In this document: one piece after another, positions 1 to 3,800 of the stretch
How the letters are laid out: every line of letters starts with the position of its first letter
Position numbering within the stretch: the stretch's first letter is position 1
Source of the DNA: Nitrospiria bacterium
GTDB lineage: Bacteria; Nitrospirota; Nitrospiria; JACQBZ01
Assembly (NCBI GenBank): GCA_919901335.1
Contig: CAKKOZ010000045.1
Coordinates: 1 to 5,339, forward strand
Length of the DNA stretch: 5,339 nucleotides
Direction: 5' to 3'
Notes under the pieces: model-generated
What the model saw: the letters and a program-made list of their open reading frames with translations, nothing else
The model's database searches: none
Told to the model about the DNA's origin: nothing
Made by a program: the position numbers and the translations under genes

Positions 1-881
1 TTGTTGAAGGCGAAGATCACGGCGCGGTCGCCGATATAGTCCATATGCTGCGGCGCGCCGGAGACGCCGAGGGCCAGGATCAGTTTCGGGTTCACCCGCA
101 CGCCGGTCTGGCCGATCTGATGATCCAGCGAAAGCAGTTTTAAATCCTGTGTTACCTTGCGCGTCGCCCCCAGATGAACCGCCAAACCCAACCGTTCCAG
201 AGCCGCCTTGAGCCGCACCGCAAGATTAAATCCTTCCTGATTTTTAACACCATATCCGATATCAACGATCACCTCGGATGAGGTCAGGTCTTCAGGTACG
301 ACCGGCGCCGTTGACTCGAACCAGTTTGGATTGACGGCAAAAGCTTTTGCCTCGACCTTGCCGGCCGTGAAGCGGGCGGAGGGCTCGCCCGATGGAAAAT
401 CCACGGTCGGGGAGACCGTCATGAACGCAATCGGCGTCTGTGACGGCGTCAGGCTGATGGAGCGTCGTAATTTTCCATGATAGGCCGGCTTGAAAAGCAG
501 AAGCCCTTCACGCCGGTCGATCTCGACCAGATCGGTGAAAAGGAGTGAGGCTTTTCCATTGATGCGGCCCGACAGATACGAAAGCGCATCGGCCCAGCGG
601 GGACCGCACACGATCCGGAGATCACCCCGGAGGCCCATGAATTTTTTAAGCCATTCCACGCGGCCCGATTCGGTCAACGGACCTTCGGGCGCCGGCACAC
701 ATACCGTCCCGGTCAGTCCTCGGGTCTGGGCAAGACCGACAAGAAGCGGCCAGGTCTTTTCCGGTCCGAGCACAACGGCATAGCTGTCCTGATCCAGCGA
801 CTGCCCCAGGAAACGCGCCGCGCCGAGGAGGGCGGGAATCGCCCTGGGCTGCTGCGATTCGATCACCGTCCACACCGCCGG
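1..881 (-). other. Module 4: electron transfer flavoprotein alpha-subunit domain, EtfA (residues 1483-1775, truncated by window edge)
   Basis: The N-terminal half has the EtfA pattern: WTVIES (1486-1491), then IPALLGAARFLGQSL matching LELLGAARKLA, and later FKPAYHGKLRRSIS matching RPAYGGNALATV. The C-terminal FAD domain keeps GATR (1720-1723), HQIGQTGVRVNP (1736-1747) and GVSGAPQHM (1754-1762), then IFAFN (1771-1775) where ordinary EtfA has VAINKDPEAPIF. R1723, T1741, S1756, H1761 and N1775 fall on FAD-contact positions of known ETFs, so FAD binding is expected. One departure is DIGYGV (1689-1694) where SGGRGV is usual, with the arginine now Y1692. The window ends about 30 residues before the expected C terminus. 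Confidence 0.9.
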
Positions 882-3800
882 CCCGGTCGGAAACGGCCTC
901 TCGTCGATCTTGGATGAATAAGGCTCGGCCTTCATCGCACGCGCCTCGGCCAGATAGATTTTGAGATGTTCTGCCACGCCGGCCGGTTCACGGATCGTTT
1001 CGCTTTTACGGGTCACCGCGCGGGCGGGCGCCAATCGCTCGGAGGTCCTCTTGTCCTGAACCTGTATTCGATGGATCTCGGTCAACCGTCCCAAAATCAG
1101 CCGGTTGATCTCAACCGGAAGAGACGCATCCGACCGTTCCCAGGCCAGGACGACAGGCTCCCTCGGGAGAATTTCGAGCTTCGATGAATCCGAACCGGAT
1201 CGTATGGCGAGTTCAAGACCGTCCTTTACAATTTCCATCGAAGCGGCCTTCGCGAAATGACGGGAGGCGGCCCCGGCCACAAAGGGGCCGAGCGGCTCGG
1301 CGCCGTCCAGCGATTCGTCGCCGGTCAGGATCAGGTCATACCTCCCGGATTTTTCAAGAAGGAAAATCGCCTCGACAAAAGCGGAACCGCCGGCCGTCAC
1401 CGACGCGTCCATACGGTAGGCCGCATCGGCGCCGCTTCCCAGCGCCCATCGGAGATGATCCTCGGCCTCGGGCCCGCCGGGCAGGATGAGATGAATCGTA
1501 ACGGACGAAGGATTGTTTTCTTTTAACCGAACGGCCAGACGGACTGCGGCTTCATCGGATGGATTAAACCGCCAGACGATCTCGGATAACCGTCCCCCTT
1601 TAAGCCGGGGAGTCGGGGCGATATCGGCCACCAGGCGGAGAAGACATAGGATTCGCAAGGGACGCATCAGCCGGCCGGTCGGCGGCGGCTCGGCCGCGAC
1701 CTTGTTTCCCATCCGCTCCATTGCGGCATCGGCCGCGACGGCCTCCGGTGCGTAAAGACCTTTCAGTGGCCGGATCGCGTTTCGGCGATACCGTTGGTCG
1801 AGCTTGGACAGCCGGTGTTCACATCGCCAGACGGCCCGATCCGCCAGTATCAGCAGTGGATCGGCATAGGCCGGTCCAAGTCGTTCACGCTGCTCTTTCA
1901 GCCATTGGATGCGATACGTTAGACAGTCCAGACGAAAGATCTCGCCGGCCATATCGGCCAGGGGAAAATAGGTCGGCTGGAGAATCGCATCCATCCAGAC
2001 CGTGTCGCCCAAAAGATCGGCGGCCGTCTTGACATGCGCGCGAAGTGTTTCCTTCAAGAAGGCCAGCCGCGGTTGACCGCCCGTACCTTCCGGAACGGGA
2101 ATCGGCGTCCAATTCTTCACCATGGCGATCAGGTCTTTTAAGATCAGGAACCGCTGTACCTCATTGGTTCCTTCGTAGATATTCAGAATCCGCGAATCCC
2201 TCCGGATCTTCTCGACGCGATACTGTTCGGTGACGCCGGCTGGACCGTAGGCCTGCTCGATTAGGGTGATCAACTCATGAAGATCCTCCGAGCAGACATA
2301 CTTGGCGATCGCCGATTCCATCCGGACCGACTCGGTTGTATGGCGGTCGAAAAGGCCGATGAGATGAAACACCACCGAGTCCGAACCGAACAGGATCGCC
2401 GCCGCTTCACCGAGCAGACGATCCCGTTGCGGCGAGGCCGGAACCTGCTCACCGGCTTCCAGAAGAAGTTTTCGCATCAGCGTGATCGAGGCAACGGCCA
2501 GACCGCACCGTCCAACATTGAGCGTCTCAAGGGCGTTGACCTGACCGTGGCCTTCATACCCGATGACACATTCCTTGGGAACACGGACCTGGTCGATCGC
2601 GAGTTCGTTTGTGGGCGAGCCCCGCTGTCCCATTTTCCGCTCATCCGCCCCGACCTTTAATCCCTCGGAATGGCGGTCCACCATAAAGCCGGTCACGCCC
2701 TCCGGGGACTGTGCATATAGACAGAACTGTGTCGCCACATGCCCGTTGGTGATCCACATCTTGGTGCCGCTCAATGCGTAATAATCGTAGACCGGTTTGC
2801 CGTCACGGACTCGAATCTGGGCAATGTCGTTAAAATGCCGTTTTTGATTCCGGAAGAGATAATACCGAAGACCTTCATCCGTATCGTAGTTATATTCATC
2901 ACATTGAATCGGGACGGTCCCACCGGACGGGAGTTCGTAAACCATTTCGGACGGACCCGACCGGTCATCAAATCGAATCCGATCGGCGTTGATGAGATAA
3001 CGCGCCGATGGGTCGTCGCGGGCCTCTCCTTCCGTCAAATCGAAGCGGTATCGCCCGTCCTCAAGCGGGGTCAGCGGTCGGCTCATCGGCCGCGCCGTGG
3101 TCTTCACACCGCCGGTGTCGGAGCCGGCCGTCGGTTCGGTCAACGCAAAGGCGCCGATCCCGCCGTGGCCCAGTTTCTTCAAGAAAAATTGATGGGCCTG
3201 TTTGCGCCGCGGCAGCTCCTCCACCGCCTGTCCGATCGTCGGGGCCAGATGATCAAAGAGGAGTTTGGACTCCATCAGGCCCCGACGGAAACCCTCCAGA
3301 TCCCGGCGCTGCCCGGCAATCCCGGCGGCGTAAAAGGCCTTCAGGAAATTGGCCGCAAGATATTTCACCACGCGGGTGTGGCGGATACGGGAATCAACCA
3401 GTGCCATCAACGCCGTGAAGCCCCTTTTCAACCGAGCTGGATCCGGCCGTTTCATTCCGGCGATCAGCCGCTCTAATTGCTCACCGATCTCGCCGAGCTG
3501 ACGGGGGTCTCGGGCCAGCGGCTCCAGCTCCTGCGCCGCCCGCGGGAGCTCTTTTTCAAGTCCCAGCAGCACCGGCGTTGTTCCGATGCTTGTGCTGGCC
3601 ATGATCACCAGCAACAATCCCGCGTCGCCGAAGCGGCCGGCCGCCGCTGTTAGAATATAATATTCCGCCTTCCACCAGCCGCCGCCGTCCAATTCAGGCG
3701 GAATGATCGTAGAAAAGTAGCCGTTTTCTTTGAATCCATAAAGCACGCCTTTGGGAATCCCGTGGATTTTTTCGACATACCGCTCGATATGCATTCCGTC

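Larger units (their letters stand above)
933..1667 (-). other. Module 3: electron transfer flavoprotein beta-subunit domain, EtfB (residues 1221-1465)
   Basis: The module opens with MRPLRILCLLRLVAD (1221-1235), the usual first EtfB strand (MKILVxVKxVxD). The EtfB signature NPSDEAAVRLAVRLKE (1255-1270; usually NPFDEIAVEEAL) follows. DLILTGDESLDGAEPLGP matches the DLVLLGxQAIDGDxxQVGP loop. W1395-E1396 through ASLP (1401-1404) matches the PRYxSLPxIMKA docking loop. EHLKIYLAEA (1453-1462) resembles the C-terminal helix. At about 245 residues it is close to the usual 250. EtfB normally forms a heterodimer with EtfA and binds AMP (or a second FAD in bifurcating types). The order EtfB then EtfA matches the common etfBA operon order, consistent with fusion of a former operon. 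Its initial methionine has no Shine-Dalgarno sequence, so separate translation is unlikely. Confidence 0.9.

Noticed and set aside
558..584. NADH-bifurcating type ETF
   Set aside because: The EtfB loop that would hold the second FAD is degenerate, and nothing in the ETF modules positively indicates NADH binding. An ordinary quinone-linked role is the simpler reading, though not proven.
1665..1667. Internal translation start of a separate EtfB at M1221
   Set aside because: The upstream sequence (GACCGGCCGGCTG before ATG) has no purine-rich Shine-Dalgarno element, and the upstream frame has no stop, so a separate product is not supported.
2739..3476. A 245-codon plus-strand open frame, the longest of many closed frames
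   Set aside because: It lies fully antisense to the conserved ACAD core (WITN and TEP motifs). Its translation shows no family motif and is of the Arg/Pro/Gly-rich type expected from the opposite strand of GC-rich coding DNA. The other short frames on both strands fail for the same reason.
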